A DNA stretch of 64,000 nucleotides. Origin: Brachypodium distachyon (taxonomy: Eukaryota; Streptophyta; Magnoliopsida; Poales; Poaceae). A program made the position numbers and the translations under genes. The stretch is from the NCBI RefSeq assembly GCF_000005505.3, contig NC_016133.3:9362001-9426000 (forward strand). The letters run 5' to 3'. The notes beneath the pieces are model-generated. The model searched no databases. It was not told the DNA's origin and saw only the letters and a program-made list of their open reading frames with translations. This document shows positions 10,033 through 21,386 of this stretch, one piece after another (position 1 is the first letter of the stretch; each line of letters starts with the position of its first letter).

Positions 10033-10883
10033 TGAAGGGAAATGGATCAAGTGTTGCAAAACCAAAATGGGGGCGTTGACAGACATGATTTTTCTTGATA
10101 GATGCAGTTCATGTGGATAATTTTCCTTTATATTCTTTTATTCTTCATCTTCACTGTCCATGTGGAAAAGTGAATGATGTGTCGACTGAAGTGATACCTA
10201 CAAAACTTTGCATAAATACTGAGTTACTGGTTCCAGCAGGAATGTAGTTACCTGCTGCAATATCCTCCCTCTACAAGGCTGTACAATTCACTTAGCAATT
10301 ATCCGTTTATGAACAACTGTGTTAGTTTTTAGTATCTACTTTGTGAGAAAATCAGGCCAATCTTTACTATATTTTTATTGGCATACTTGAGATGTATGTG
10401 ATTGTTTCCAGTATGATCGTGTAAATGTTGTTGTTATTGAACTTGTTTATTAAAACATGATTGGAGGTTGCAAGTATACATGGCTCTTGCTTCGTCAAAA
10501 ATCACTGGAATTCTGAAAATTACAAGCTAGCATGAAACAGTACTACTTTAGCTTGATCGGTAACCATAAAGCTTTCGACTGATTGTTTACAAGCTTCCAG
10601 AAAATTCAGAGGTAGGTCTTCTGAAAATAAAGGCTACGTTCAGAAAAGTTGAGCTTCCAACAAATGTTATGGATGAACTTTCATTTTTTTTGTTCTGATG
10701 AACGACAACTATTGGAAAACTAGGATTCCTGCTGTATTTCTTTTGGTATTTGTTCAGAAGGTAGATCATGCTTCCTACCTGTGTGAACATGTTCATGTTA
10801 GGTACTTAGATCTCTGGCCGCAAAGGATTGATCGGGTCTGGCTGATCTAGCTACTGCTACTCGATGATCAATCTGTCTGTTCC
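10033..10883. other. 3' flank of the PHD-PLATZ gene, no further gene
   Basis: AT-rich sequence suited to a 3' UTR and downstream spacer. A 69-codon minus-strand frame (10587-10796) is not supported by any recognisable motif. Confidence 0.5.
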
Positions 10884-10919
<36 letters not shown>

Positions 10920-10921
10920 TT
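10884..10921. repeat. (CTTT)n microsatellite
   Basis: About nine perfect CTTT units. Such tracts vary in length between accessions. Confidence 0.95.
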
Positions 10922-10936
10922 TGCGACTGAAATGTG

Positions 10937-11417
10937 TTAGGATGATCTCCTCCCGAGTGGGCCGTTAGGCCCACCGGCCCCTTAGATCTACAACGTCCTG
11001 ATCGGGGGCGCCCAATCCACTATGGTTGGCGGGCCCCTGTTACACTGCGCAATATAAAGAGGTGGGGGCCGGCGACACGCAACACAAGGTTCGTCGTTGT
11101 GCCACACACCCCACCAAACACCCCCTACCGATCTAGGGTTCCGCGCAGGAGTAACGGGAAGCGCCGCCACCGGACGTCACTTCCTCGCCGCCGCTCGCCG
11201 TCATGTCGTCCAATGCCGCATCGTCAAGCCAGGTAGAAGGTACTCTTCCCCTTCCGTCTCTCTCTCTCTTTCTTCCTGTTCTCGTCCCGAATCCATTACT
11301 TGAACAAAGAAACCCTATCCCTACCCCGATTGATCTACACCTAGTTGTTCCTAGAGATGTAACAAAATGCACATGTTCCTTTGCTACCTGTTGTTCATGT
11401 TCTCGGCAATTCTCTAT
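10937..11417 (+). other. Promoter-like/retroelement-derived segment with TATA box and short first exon
   Basis: A GC-rich stretch contains TATAAAG at 11053-11059, a leader, and an ATG at 11203 opening a short frame MSSNAASSSQ that runs into a good splice donor (CCAG/GTAGAAGG at 11232/11233). It begins near TGTTAGGATGATCTCC, which resembles the start of a copia-type LTR, so it may be a truncated LTR plus leader. The proposed downstream part was cut off by the Harbinger insertion at 11478. I cannot find a matching second exon after 19984. This is low certainty. Confidence 0.35.
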
Positions 11418-11418
11418 A

Positions 11419-11474
11419 CCCTCCGTTCCTAAATTCTTGTTGTGGTTTTAGTTCAAAAGAATTTAAGAAGGGAG
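11419..11474. mobile_element. Short Stowaway MITE remnant
   Basis: The ends CCTCCGTTCCTAAATTCTTG and GAATTTAAGAAGGGAG are inverted Stowaway termini with TA on both sides (11417-11418, 11475-11476). At 56 bp it is internally deleted. The Harbinger element inserted directly at its right TA. Confidence 0.65.
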
Positions 11475-11522
11475 TAACAGCTCGTTTGGCATCCATGAAT
11501 TGGGCCGAGAATCGTGGAATTC

Positions 11523-13036
11523 ATTTCGCAATTCCGGACCAAACAAGTCTGGCAGCCACAGAATTGGGCCTTGGAATTCAATCACTGATTCCAGGGAATC
11601 CTGCGATACCTAAATCCAATTCCCCTCTCGAGGCCGTCATTCTTCCGGATTTCATGTTGCTCTCTCCCCCGACCCAGCTCCTTCCTCTCCCCCGACCGTT
11701 CTCCTCACCCTCCCTGCCACCGCCATGGTGCTCGTCCTCCCTGCCGCCGGTGACCCTTGCTGCTGCCAGTGAATGGAATCATCTCCGCCCCCTTTCCCGC
11801 CTCCCGCCTCCCTACTCTTCCAGTCCTCTTCTCCATACATCCCTTCCCCCTCGAGCTCCTATTGCCGCCTGCTTGATTCCGTCCCGCCTCCAGTGATCTC
11901 CGTTGTGGATCTAACCTCATCCGTAGGTAAGTCTCCTCCTCCACCTCTCCTCTCCTCCAATGCCTCTGTATCTCTTATTCATCTCAGAACCCTAACCCTA
12001 ATCAACCACGCATGCAGCCGCAAGTCGGGGTCCTCCCCTTTGATCAACCTGCAACTACGGCGACGCGCAAGGCAACCTCCAGGGCGAAGGCAAGGTGACT
12101 TCCTCTTTGCTGGCCATGTCCTTCGACGTTCTCTCCTGTAAGTTCTCCTCTTTGTTTGTGAGGTGTCAGTGAGATTTTTTTTTCTTTTTTTGGTAACAAA
12201 TTCTTGCCTTGTTGGTGAGTTCAATGGTTCCTTTCTCAAGTATAGATGTGAAACATACAGTTGGTGGATGAGTTTGCCTCACCAAATTTAGAAAACTGAT
12301 GGTACAACAGACTTGTGATTTTTTTTCTTGTTATTCCAGTGGAATTTCTCACTTATAGCAGTATAGAAGCATCAGTTCTAAACTCTAGATCAGCCAACCT
12401 ATTTATACACACAAGCCAACAGGATAGTGGCTACGTTCTGCTTCCTCCTTAGGTTGTTGTTCTTTAGTTTTTGTGTGGATTGAGCAAAGATGAGCCATGG
12501 AATGACTTATGGCAGATGATGGTTCGTGTTAGTTCTCTTTGTTTAATTAGATCCAACATTCGTATGTTTTGTGTTAATTTGATATGGTCGTTTTTGAGGC
12601 ATCTTTATATGTTTTTTTTGTTTCTACTTCATGGCCGTAATATCTAATTAGCTAGTTGCTCATAACTTTTTCTCTATCTGTTATAGCACTGGAATTCTTA
12701 TGCATCTACTAGTAAAATCAACATGCTGAATGGCTATTTTCTTGTGTTGGCATTCGAAAAATGGTCATGCATTGATCTGTGTGGCAAAGAGCTCATCTCA
12801 GATTGCGCATACTTGATGTTTTGCAGAATCCTCCACCCCCAATCAGAGTAGGTGAGGGGGAACCTCCACCATCCTGGAGTCCTATTCCTGACCCTTATAA
12901 TCTACAGAGTGAAAGTCAACAAGGTGAGCACCTATCATGTACTGAAAGCTGATTGCATCTCCTATTTTGTAGTACTAGCTAGTCAATTGCATGCTAGGCT
13001 ATTTTGTTATTTATGTATTCTTTATAGGTATTGTAG
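11523..13036. other. 5' part of the Harbinger element, leader with intron-like structure
   Basis: No long conserved frame. A Pro-rich exon-like piece (NPPPPIRVGEGEPPP, about 12828-12925) ends at a good donor (CAACAAG/GTGAGC) and an acceptor TTTATAG precedes the transposase ATG at 13037, so a spliced leader is plausible. CT-rich sequence at 11650-11950 shows nothing else. Confidence 0.4.
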
Positions 13037-14413
13037 ATGGCAGATCTATCGGTAGAACTATATCATGAGAGGAGGAAAAAAAGGAAAAGGGCAGTAGCCG
13101 GGTTCTTTGTTTCTGTAGTTGCAAGGCTCAACATATCTATTGTAGAAGAAGAATTGTAGAGCTTGGAGACTTCAGTGAGGACGAGGCTGATATTAGATAT
13201 AGGAAATATATGCTTAGAAACATCTATGAGGGTCCTAATCAATATTGCTACGATACTCTACGTTGACCAAACGGTCCTTCTCTGACTTATGTGCATTCTT
13301 GCGTGAAAAGGCTGGCTTGAGAGACACCTTCTATGTGTCTGTTGAAGAAGCCTTAACCATTTTTCTCCTTGTTGTTGGCCATGGCATGAAGTATAGGTTA
13401 ATCCGTAGCACCTATAAGTGGACACTTGAGACAATTAGTAGACACTTCAATGAGATGTTAGGAGCTATCCTTTCCCTATCTCGTGAATTCATCAAGTTGC
13501 CGGACCCTGCTACTGAACTACCCCAGGACAATGTTTGGAAGTGGTTCCCAGATGGGCTTGGAGCTTTAGATGGCACACATGTCAGGGTCCGTGTTGCAGC
13601 TCGCAAGCTAGGTAGATATAGGAATAGGAAGCATCAGATAACCACAAATGTGCTGGGTGTATGTGACCGAAGCATGAAGTTTGTGTATTTATTAGCTAGA
13701 TATGAAGGTTCAGCATCAGATTCACGAGTGTTGCGAGATGCAATGTTAAGGCAAGATGCTTTTAAAGTTCCAAGTGGTAATTTTCTATCTTTGTATGATA
13801 CAACTTCCAACTAGATATTTCAACTGAAATCTAATATGGGCTAATTTTCATAAACATTAGGGAAATACTATCTAGTAGATGCTGGATACACAAACGGTCC
13901 AGGCTTTCTTGCTCCATACAGGTATGTGCGGTATCACTTGAAAGAGTGGGCTGCCAATGGAATTAATCCACAAACTCCAAGAGAGCTATATAACCTATGG
14001 CATGCATCTGCTAGGAATGTAGTTGAAAGGATTTTTGCTTTTATAAAGATGAGATGGGCTTTTGTGAGGACTAGTTCCTTCTTTGGAATAAGAAATCAGG
14101 TATCATCTAGTTAATTGTATCTTTTTGTTGGGTTCTTTTGTTCTTGTGTTAACATGCCATACTAACTTCATGGCAGATTCGTGTCATCAATGCTTGTTGC
14201 ATCTTGCATAACTTCCTAACTGGTAGACAAAGAGAGATGGATTACATAATGTTACAGCAAGTGGACAATGAGATAAACAATGCTGCCATCGAAGACCAAG
14301 ACGAGCATGATACGATTAGGCATGTTGAGTCAACTACCGTGTGGAACAATTTCGGAGATACCTTAGCTAATCAGATGTGGGTAGATTATCAAGCTAGGAG
14401 AGCAAATGCTTGA
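13037..14413 (+). pseudogene. Harbinger DDE transposase (DDE_Tnp_4 type), frameshifted
   Basis: Segments 13037-13776, 13861-14099 and 14177-14413 are separated by two short GT-AG introns and encode a PIF/Harbinger transposase. The catalytic acids are visible: Asp in LGALDGTHV, Asp in GSASDSRVL, and Glu in NVVERIFAF. The C-terminal helix region IRVINACCILHNFL is typical. The N-terminal part starts MADLSVELYHERRKK but loses frame near 13145, and a single missing T near 13263 shifts it again before TKRSFSDLC. The catalytic core from there on is open. Whether it could be translated from an internal start is doubtful, so I call it a pseudogene. It normally works with the adjacent Myb-like protein to cut the element out at TTA/TAA sites. 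Confidence 0.82.
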
Positions 14414-14543
14414 CTTCGATTGATTGTTGTACAGTCTTTTTTTTAATATATACTTGGTATGTTTCATATCTGTCAAATTTAGTTATTCTCTCTCTTTCTA
14501 AGTTGCTGCCATTAAATCTCATGATATTCTTGCTGTTGTAGGT

Positions 14544-15911
14544 ATGGAGTCTAGGAAAAAAGGAGGTACAGGCTACCTAACTTGGTCGGATTCAATGGAC
14601 AAAGCTTTGTTGGATGTCTTTGTTGAACGTTACAACAAGGGAGATCGTGCTCAGAATGGATGGAAACCTCGTGTGTACATAGCTGCTGTCAAGAATGTGA
14701 GAGAGAAGTGTGAAATGGAAATTACGATGGAGAATATTATATCAAGGAGCAAAACTTTTGATAAGTACCATGCTATCATAAGCAAAATGCTCTCTCAGAG
14801 TGGTTTTGGTTGGGACTGGGATAACAACAAGATCTCTGTTGACAGTGATGATGTATGGAATACTTATGTCCACGTAACATTTCTTCACGATCCATCTTCC
14901 CCATATTCAGGGCTGAACCTTCACGAGCTCATATTTTTCAAAATACTGAACCAAATGACATGAAACTTTCCCAGATCTCATGATTAGTCATTTATAAATT
15001 TGTGGATTTTTTTCAGAATTATCTGGAAAGTTAGAAAAAACTGTCAACTTTCGGTCAAATCAGGGCTGAACCTTCGAAAGCTCATATTTTTCAAAATACT
15101 GAACCAGATGAGCTGAAACTTTCCCAGATCTCATGATTAGTCATTTATAACTTTGTGGATTTTTTTCAGAATTTTCTGGAAAGTTTCAAAAAACTGTCAA
15201 ATTTCGGTCAAATTAGGGCTGAACCTTCGAAAGCTCATATTTTTCAAAATACTGAACCAAATGACATGAAACTTTCCCAGATCTCATGATTAGTCATTTA
15301 TAACTTTGTGGATTTTTTTTAAAGAATTTTCTAGTCAAATATCGGCCAATTCATGTTTTCATTTTATTTTGACCGCATCATACTTGCAGCAGCATCTCCT
15401 TATCATATGCTTCATTTGTTGTTATTTTCAGGCAAACAAAGATGCAACTTCATATCGACACAAGACTATTAAGTTTTGGGACATGATTAGCTTAGTCTAC
15501 TCGAAGGATCGTGCTAACGGAGCTGGAGCTAGGACTGCGGCTGAAAGTGCAGCAGAAATGGCTGCAGAGAATGGTAACAACAGCAAGGACACTGACGCTA
15601 CCTCATCCACTCAAGTCGATGGAGATCGAAAGAAGAAAAGGTATAGATCAGATGACTCTATTGCTTCCATGCTTGGTGAGAAACTGGACAACTTCACTGC
15701 TGCTTTTCAAGCTGATGTGTGCGAGCCCCCTCCAAAACCTGCATCCCCTGAAGAAATCTTAGCTGCTCTTGATGCAATACCAGGATTGGGTGAGGATGAT
15801 GTGCTAGCAGCTTACGAAATTCTTGTTTCCAATGACCACAAGTTCAAGTCCCTTCAAGCCTTGCCTGGTGGAATGAAAAAGAAGTGGATCTTGAAGCAAG
15901 TCAATCCGTAA
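14544..15911 (+). CDS. Myb/SANT-like accessory protein of the Harbinger element
   Basis: Two exons (14544-14873, 15432-15911) give an uninterrupted 269-residue protein. The first exon holds a Myb_DNA-bind_3-type fold: YLTWSDSMDKALLDVF, then NGWKPRVY, IISRSKTFDKYHAI and DDVWNTYV. The second begins ANKDATSYRHKTIKFWDM, followed by an acidic/Lys-Arg linker (DRKKKRYRSDDS) and a helical tail ending KKKWILKQVNP. PIF/Pong elements encode such a protein beside the transposase, and it directs binding to the element ends. Start is the first ATG, 130 bp after the transposase stop. The 558-bp intron carries three 153-bp tandem repeats. A solo LTR begins 27 bp after the stop and may have replaced its normal 3' end. 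Confidence 0.82.
14910..15345. repeat. Three tandem copies of a 153-bp unit inside an intron
   Basis: Units start at AGGGCTGAACCTTC at 14910, 15062 and 15215, spacing 152 and 153 bp, with only scattered differences. Each contains CAAAATACTGAACCA, TTTCCCAGATCTCATGATTA and a T-rich GATTTTTTTCAG-like string resembling a splice acceptor. The third unit is diverged at its end. Confidence 0.9.
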
Positions 15912-15938
15912 GATCTTCCTTGTTGAATCGAAGCAAAG

Positions 15939-18900
15939 TGTGAGACCCCGAGACTGAATTTATGCAATTTAGCTCCAAATGCTAACTTGCGCATAAATCA
16001 AGTCCCAGTGCCTCCCTACGATGAACACTTCACAACATACACGCAATGTGTTCACCGCAGGTTGGAACAACAATGATATCATTACATCACTCTAAGACAC
16101 AAGAATTAAGTTAAGCTCTTACATGGAGCAAAATACCAAGTTATTACAACTCACGGACACATGTCCACAATCATCATTACACCAGCGGAAGCAAATTAGG
16201 CCCGAGTATGGACAAATTACAATTATTGCCTAAGAGGCTGAAACTGGAAAAGGAGAGCCCGCCACAAGTTCTCAGAACCCTGCTCTGGAATCTTCTGGCT
16301 AAATGTCGAAGCTATCGTCGTCGAACTCCACGAAGTAACCACTCATCTGTTCCTCCGGAAACTCTGGAGAAAACAACATTGCAAAGCAACTGAGTACAAA
16401 GTACTCGCAAGACTCACGGGAGATCTAAACTAGATATGCAACAGGTCTCAAAGGATGGATAATATGGTGGGGTTATGCGGCAGCAATATATCTGGAGAGA
16501 CACACTAATGACATCGTCTAATTAGAGGATGAGAAGCGTCTACCAAGTGAGGTGATCTTCTAACAACTAACACCAAACAAACACAACCTCTTATCACCCC
16601 CTCAACCCCTTGTGAGGAAATGATCCAAAGGCACTCGCACTTAAGCAGTTTTAAGCATATCCATGATTAAGGCTAATTACTACTCAAGTTTAAGAGATTA
16701 AGTTAATTAAATGTTATGAGTTCTCTATGATCAAGTAATGACCAACCAAGTCGTCCATAACCGCGGATATGGCTTTCCGAAAGATTTATCCCTGCAGGGT
16801 GTGCCAATTTACCCGTACACGTTCGTCCAACCCTTGACGCCATTAGCACGGAACACATGCAAAAGCATGTGCTGGCAGGATTGAGCGACACGACGTTCCC
16901 AAGTCCCACAACTAATCCAGGGGACCACCCAACTGAGTCTAATCCGAAACGAGAGCCCGGCCGAAGCGTCGTACGGACTCAAGAGTTGCATGGACAGCTG
17001 GTAGTGGTTCGGTGTCCGTAGAATGACCACTCCAGACTAGTGCCGCAATCCTATATGTATGCATAATACCAACAAATCTCCAAACACAACACCAGTGTAT
17101 AGGCGATATGTCAAATGGAACGCCCGAACTATGTGGCCCCTGGAAGAGCTATGAAACGAGTACTAAGCCGAGGGGGAACCCATATATTCTCCCACGAGCG
17201 GTTAGAGCGAAGTTTCTTGGGTCGGCGAAAACGAGAACTCAGTCCTTAGGTCGGCGCCAATGGAACAAAACACCAATGCGTTAGCACGGCCTCCCATCGT
17301 TGCCTTGTGCAGGTAATAACATGTCACAGTTTAATAATTGCGATTGAATACAGAAAGTAGCATGTGGATGTAGCAACCGAATAACCCCAAGTAAGGACAC
17401 TAGACAAGCAAGCTAAGCAAGACTTCTAATGATCAACTAGGGCAATAACAAACATGTGACATGGTGACAGGATAATGAACAAGACAACAGGCATCTGAGT
17501 AGAGCTGACTAAAGCTATGCAATTCCTAGAGGCATCGTGATAAGAACTGAGAACGTAACTTAATGCAAGAATGAGGGAGAGGCATTGGGTATAATCAACT
17601 TGTTCAAGGAATGGCTGCTTGCCTGAATTCTCGGTCGCTGGGCACCGAGAGAGGGGATCCGAAGAAGTGTGGGAAACCGGATCATCGACGGAGTAAGTCG
17701 GAGTCGCTATCGTAAAGAACCAAATCACCGAATACACAAATAAGGTAACAATCAATAGGTGCAATGTACAATACAACATGACATGGCATGTGATAGAATG
17801 ATGCATTCAATTTAAACAAGAGTTCTAGGCATTTAGTGAAATAGATTATCCATTAGATGGTAAGATGGATGGTAACAGTGGTTACACTTTTCTCAAATAT
17901 ATTAAACAGTAACATGGTCATAAAGTACCGGTTCAAAGGAATAATTCACATTTTTACAGAAGGTTCAACTTCATTACCAATTCTAAACTAGGAGCTACAC
18001 AAGTTCGTATGTTTGAATTTCAAATCTTGGACATATTTGAAATTTGAAACCACAAAGTGTAAATCTAACTGCACAGTTAAATTCCTTGCATTTTTCTGAT
18101 TCCAAAACATATATGGTTTGCCCAATTTGGATATAGCATGCAATTACTATGAATTAAACAAGATTTAAGCATTTCTGGAATTTTAAAACAGAAACCAAAA
18201 AGAAAAACCAACAGACACCGGTCAGGTCCTAGCCACGGTCATTGATGTGTGGACCCGGGCTTGCTGACGTGGCGCTGACGCGGCATAGGCGCGTGGACTT
18301 GTTCCACCGGACGCGCCCGTAGACCTAGCCGCTGGCAGGTGGATCCGTGGGGCGCACATGTCAGTGGCCGGTAAATCCCAAAAAAATGGAGTTTTACCTC
18401 GCGCCCATGAGGATACGAACCCGCGTCGCATGGATCTGAACAGAACGGGGTAAGCCACTGGGGTAAGACACGGATCTTGTAGGTCCACGTGCTCCATTTC
18501 TTAAGAACTAAAGAAAAGCTCGCCTTGCGCTGGCCGCAGCAGCCATGGACTTGCACGACGCCGGCGACCACAAACAAGCGGCGCAACAGGTAAAGGCGTG
18601 GCCTTTTCTTTGGAGAATTCCACAAAGGGCAAGGTGGCTCGACGGCCACCACACAAGTCCCTCTGGCACGCGTGCACGGCACGGAGCCGAAGCTCGCCGG
18701 CGGCGCCCAGGGCGTGGTTTCGTCGTCCTAGCGCTACAGAGAGTTCTAGAGGGAGGGGAAGGGAGCGACAGATGCACAACGATGAGGCGGAGCTCACCGT
18801 GCACGAGATGGTCCGAGGGAAGGCTCGCCGTCACCGGAATGTGAAGAAGAGTCGTCGGTGGCCGGAGTTGAAGAAGAGGAGCTAGGCGACGACGTAGGCG

Positions 18901-19485
18901 ATCTCTGGTCGATTCCTCGCGTCCAGACGAAGAGCAGCTCTGGGCGAGCAAGGTGAAGCGCGCAGTTCTTCTTGGTTCGGCCGTCGCGCAGCGGGCGCGC
19001 GCGAAGCTGGGCCGAGGCGGCTGCGGGGCCGACTCGGGCCGAAAGGTAAGCAGGTAGGTTTTTCTTTCTCTTTTTCTTTTTCCTTTTCCCTTTTTCTGTT
19101 TTCTCTTTTACAAATAGTTTCGGATTCAAACTTCAAATACCATTTTGAAAAGTTCAGAAGTAGGAGAATTCAAATATGGTACTAGCATTTGGAAATATTC
19201 AAATGGGGTTAAAGGTTTAAAACAAAACCCATTTGAATATCATTTGTAAAATGTAGGAAAAGGAATCCAAACTCAAAGAAGGATGATTCATATTTGAATC
19301 TTCTAGCAAATTCAAACAACAAGATTTCAAACCACAAGTTAAGATGTAATTTTCAAATTTGATGTGAAACAAAGAAGTGATGACATGACATGGATGCAAG
19401 TGTAAAATGTTATGCAACAAGAATTAAATTACAAACAGGTCCACACAAAGGGCTTAAATGTAAATGTTGCTCTTGGGCTGTTACA
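15939..19485 (-). mobile_element. Solo LTR of a long-LTR retrotransposon
   Basis: The segment begins TGTGAGACCCCGAGAC and ends GGGCTGTTACA, with the 5-bp duplication CAAAG at 15934-15938 and 19486-19490. Read on the minus strand it starts TGTAACAGCCC and ends GGGGTCTCACA, the same pattern as the LTRs at 46474, 48589, 60829 and 61544, so the minus orientation is inferred from that group. I find no internal repeat, primer-binding site or coding frame, so a solo LTR (3547 bp) left by LTR-LTR recombination fits best. A GC-rich central part (about 18220-19030) corresponds to the GC-rich part of the related LTRs. Open frames inside it show no domain. Confidence 0.8.
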
Positions 19486-19986
19486 CAAAGATTCAATCTT
19501 TATGATACTTGGTTGTTTGTGAAACTTGATTGTGTTTTGTGAAGTTGTAGCCTCTTGTCTTTCATACCTCACTTGTGAACCAACTACTTTCTATGTATGA
19601 GTAAGTTGGGAACTTAACAATCTTGGTAGCCTTTGGAGTTATATGTGAATCTGAATATTGCATTTTGTGTTATGAGTTCAAGTTTATGTGCTGCGACTAA
19701 GCATAATAAAGGCCTGAATTTTTAATATTGCAAAGTTCAAGTTGAAAATGGCAGCCAAACAGGGCAAATCATAATACTGGCCTGAATTTTTAATATTGCA
19801 AAAGTCATGTTGGCAATGGCAGCCAAACAGGGGATGGAATTCATTTCATTTTATGAATTCATGTGGTAGCCAAACATGATTTTTGAATTTGGAATTCATT
19901 TCAACCAAATGAAATCTTGTGGAAAATTTGAATTCATTTCATTTCTACCAAATGAAATGAAATCCTAGGTGCCAAACGAGCTGTAA

Positions 19987-20558
19987 GTATATTTTAGTTC
20001 GTATCAATAGCGTATATGAAGATACCACACCGTTTTCCATTTTCGGCAAGTGACCTGAAAAGCTCCTTGGCACAGGGCGACCAAAACACAAGCGCCTGAG
20101 CCTGGCTGCCAGTGATGCCATGCTGCCGCCGCCCACAACGACGACGTGCCGCTGCTGTACTCGTCGCCGCCAACCAGAGCGCCCATGGCACTGACGCCGC
20201 TTGCCATGGTCAAATGCACCACAGTCAATTGCAATCAAAGTGGTTCCTCGGGCGTTTAGGAATTTAGAGTTGCTCTGGTTTTTCGATCTTGTGTGCCTGT
20301 TCTTGATTTCCGCTCGTTGTGGCTTCAATTTGGAAAAGTGCGCTTGATATGGTTTCCGTTAAGCCGCAGAACTGGACAAGACAAACCTGAACATGAAATG
20401 GATCGAGCAGGGCGGTTGTGGCGAGCCTATTTCAACAAGTCTACGCCTTCTCACGCGTTGAATGGGTAATATTCTCTTTTACACTCAAGTATTTCCTTCA
20501 GGTTCCAAGCAAACAACGAATCTTAATTTCCGTGGAAGTCATTTAATGTTTGCAAGCC
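19987..20558. other. Spacer between two Harbinger-type insertions
   Basis: About 570 bp without a supported gene. Overlapping minus-strand frames at 19945-20328 have no recognisable motif. This may continue the segment that ended at 11477 before the Harbinger insertion. Confidence 0.4.
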
Positions 20559-21386
20559 TAAGAGCATCTCCAGCCCTCCCCCCCTCCCTAAAGGCCCCCC
20601 AAAAGCCAAATGGGGGCGTCGACACCGAAACACCAACCCAGCCCCCTCCCCAATTCTATAAAGTAGCCGGCGCGGCCCAGGAATTTTGCTGGCTCCCCCA
20701 GACCACACCCAACTGGAAGGGGGGGGGGTGGGGGGCACCGGCTCAAGCCGAAAAGCAAGGCGGGCCACCCCTGTCGACGAGATAATACAAACTTCCCTCC
20801 AAATTTTCGCCGGCCCCTACTTTTTCCCTCCACTTTCCCCCGCCTGGATGCCCAATCCCGCCATTTCCCCCCATTCTCCACAGACGCCACTGCCGCTCCA
20901 AAGCCATGCCGCCGAAGAGGTATGCAGCGCCTCGTTTCAAGGCGCCCGACGACGCATCGTCGAAGAGATCGAAGGCCGAGCGTCCACCTGGGATGAGCAC
21001 CGCCGAATGGGTCGCGGATTGCACCCGCTGTGCAGTCGAGAATGCCACCCGCCGAGGTCGGTAGAAGAAAGCCAAGGAAAGGAACATCGTCCTGGCCCGG
21101 CAGATGGACGCGTAGAGGGTCGCGGCCTCGGCACAGATGGCCGCGACCATAGCTGGCAAGGCGGTGCCATTTCCTCATTCCGGCCCGTACTAGAGCGGCG
21201 GCAGCCAAGGGAGCTCATCGTCGTCACCATCGCCGTCGTCACCGGCAGCCAAAATTTTATGTTTGAATTGTACTTTGGGGCCGCTCTTTAGGGGGTGTGG
21301 CTGGGTCGCAGCTGGGCCACAAACGAAGAGGGTGCCCCCCCCCCCCATATGGCCTACCGTTGGACGCAATATGCGGGGGGGGGGGG

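Larger units (their letters stand above)
11478..19983 (+). mobile_element. PIF/Harbinger (Pong-like) DNA transposon, complete ends
   Basis: The left end CAGCTCGTTTGGCA at 11478 and the right end, which reads TGCCAAACGAGCTG, form a perfect 14-bp terminal inverted repeat. TAA flanks both sides (11475-11477, 19984-19986), the classical 3-bp PIF/Harbinger target duplication. The element carries the two expected genes on the plus strand: a DDE transposase (13037-14413) and a Myb/SANT-like protein (14544-15911). Subterminal direct repeats containing GCAGCCAAACAGG lie near 19753 and 19820, likely transposase binding sites. Total span is 8506 bp, of which 3547 bp is a later solo LTR (15939-19485), so the original element was about 5 kb, normal for Pong-like elements. 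The transposase appears broken; the ends look mobilisable in trans. Confidence 0.88.

Noticed and set aside
14910..15345. CRISPR-like array
   Set aside because: Three 153-bp units directly adjacent with no unique spacers in a plant transposon intron: ordinary tandem repeats.
18222..19136. Several 80-150-codon frames in the solo LTR
   Set aside because: GC-rich LTR sequence with frames on both strands; no motif.
20588..21291. Frames of 201-206 codons on both strands left of the copia
   Set aside because: They cross the border of a Harbinger-type element and a poly-G tract and show no domain. Only the short frame at 20906 looks protein-like.
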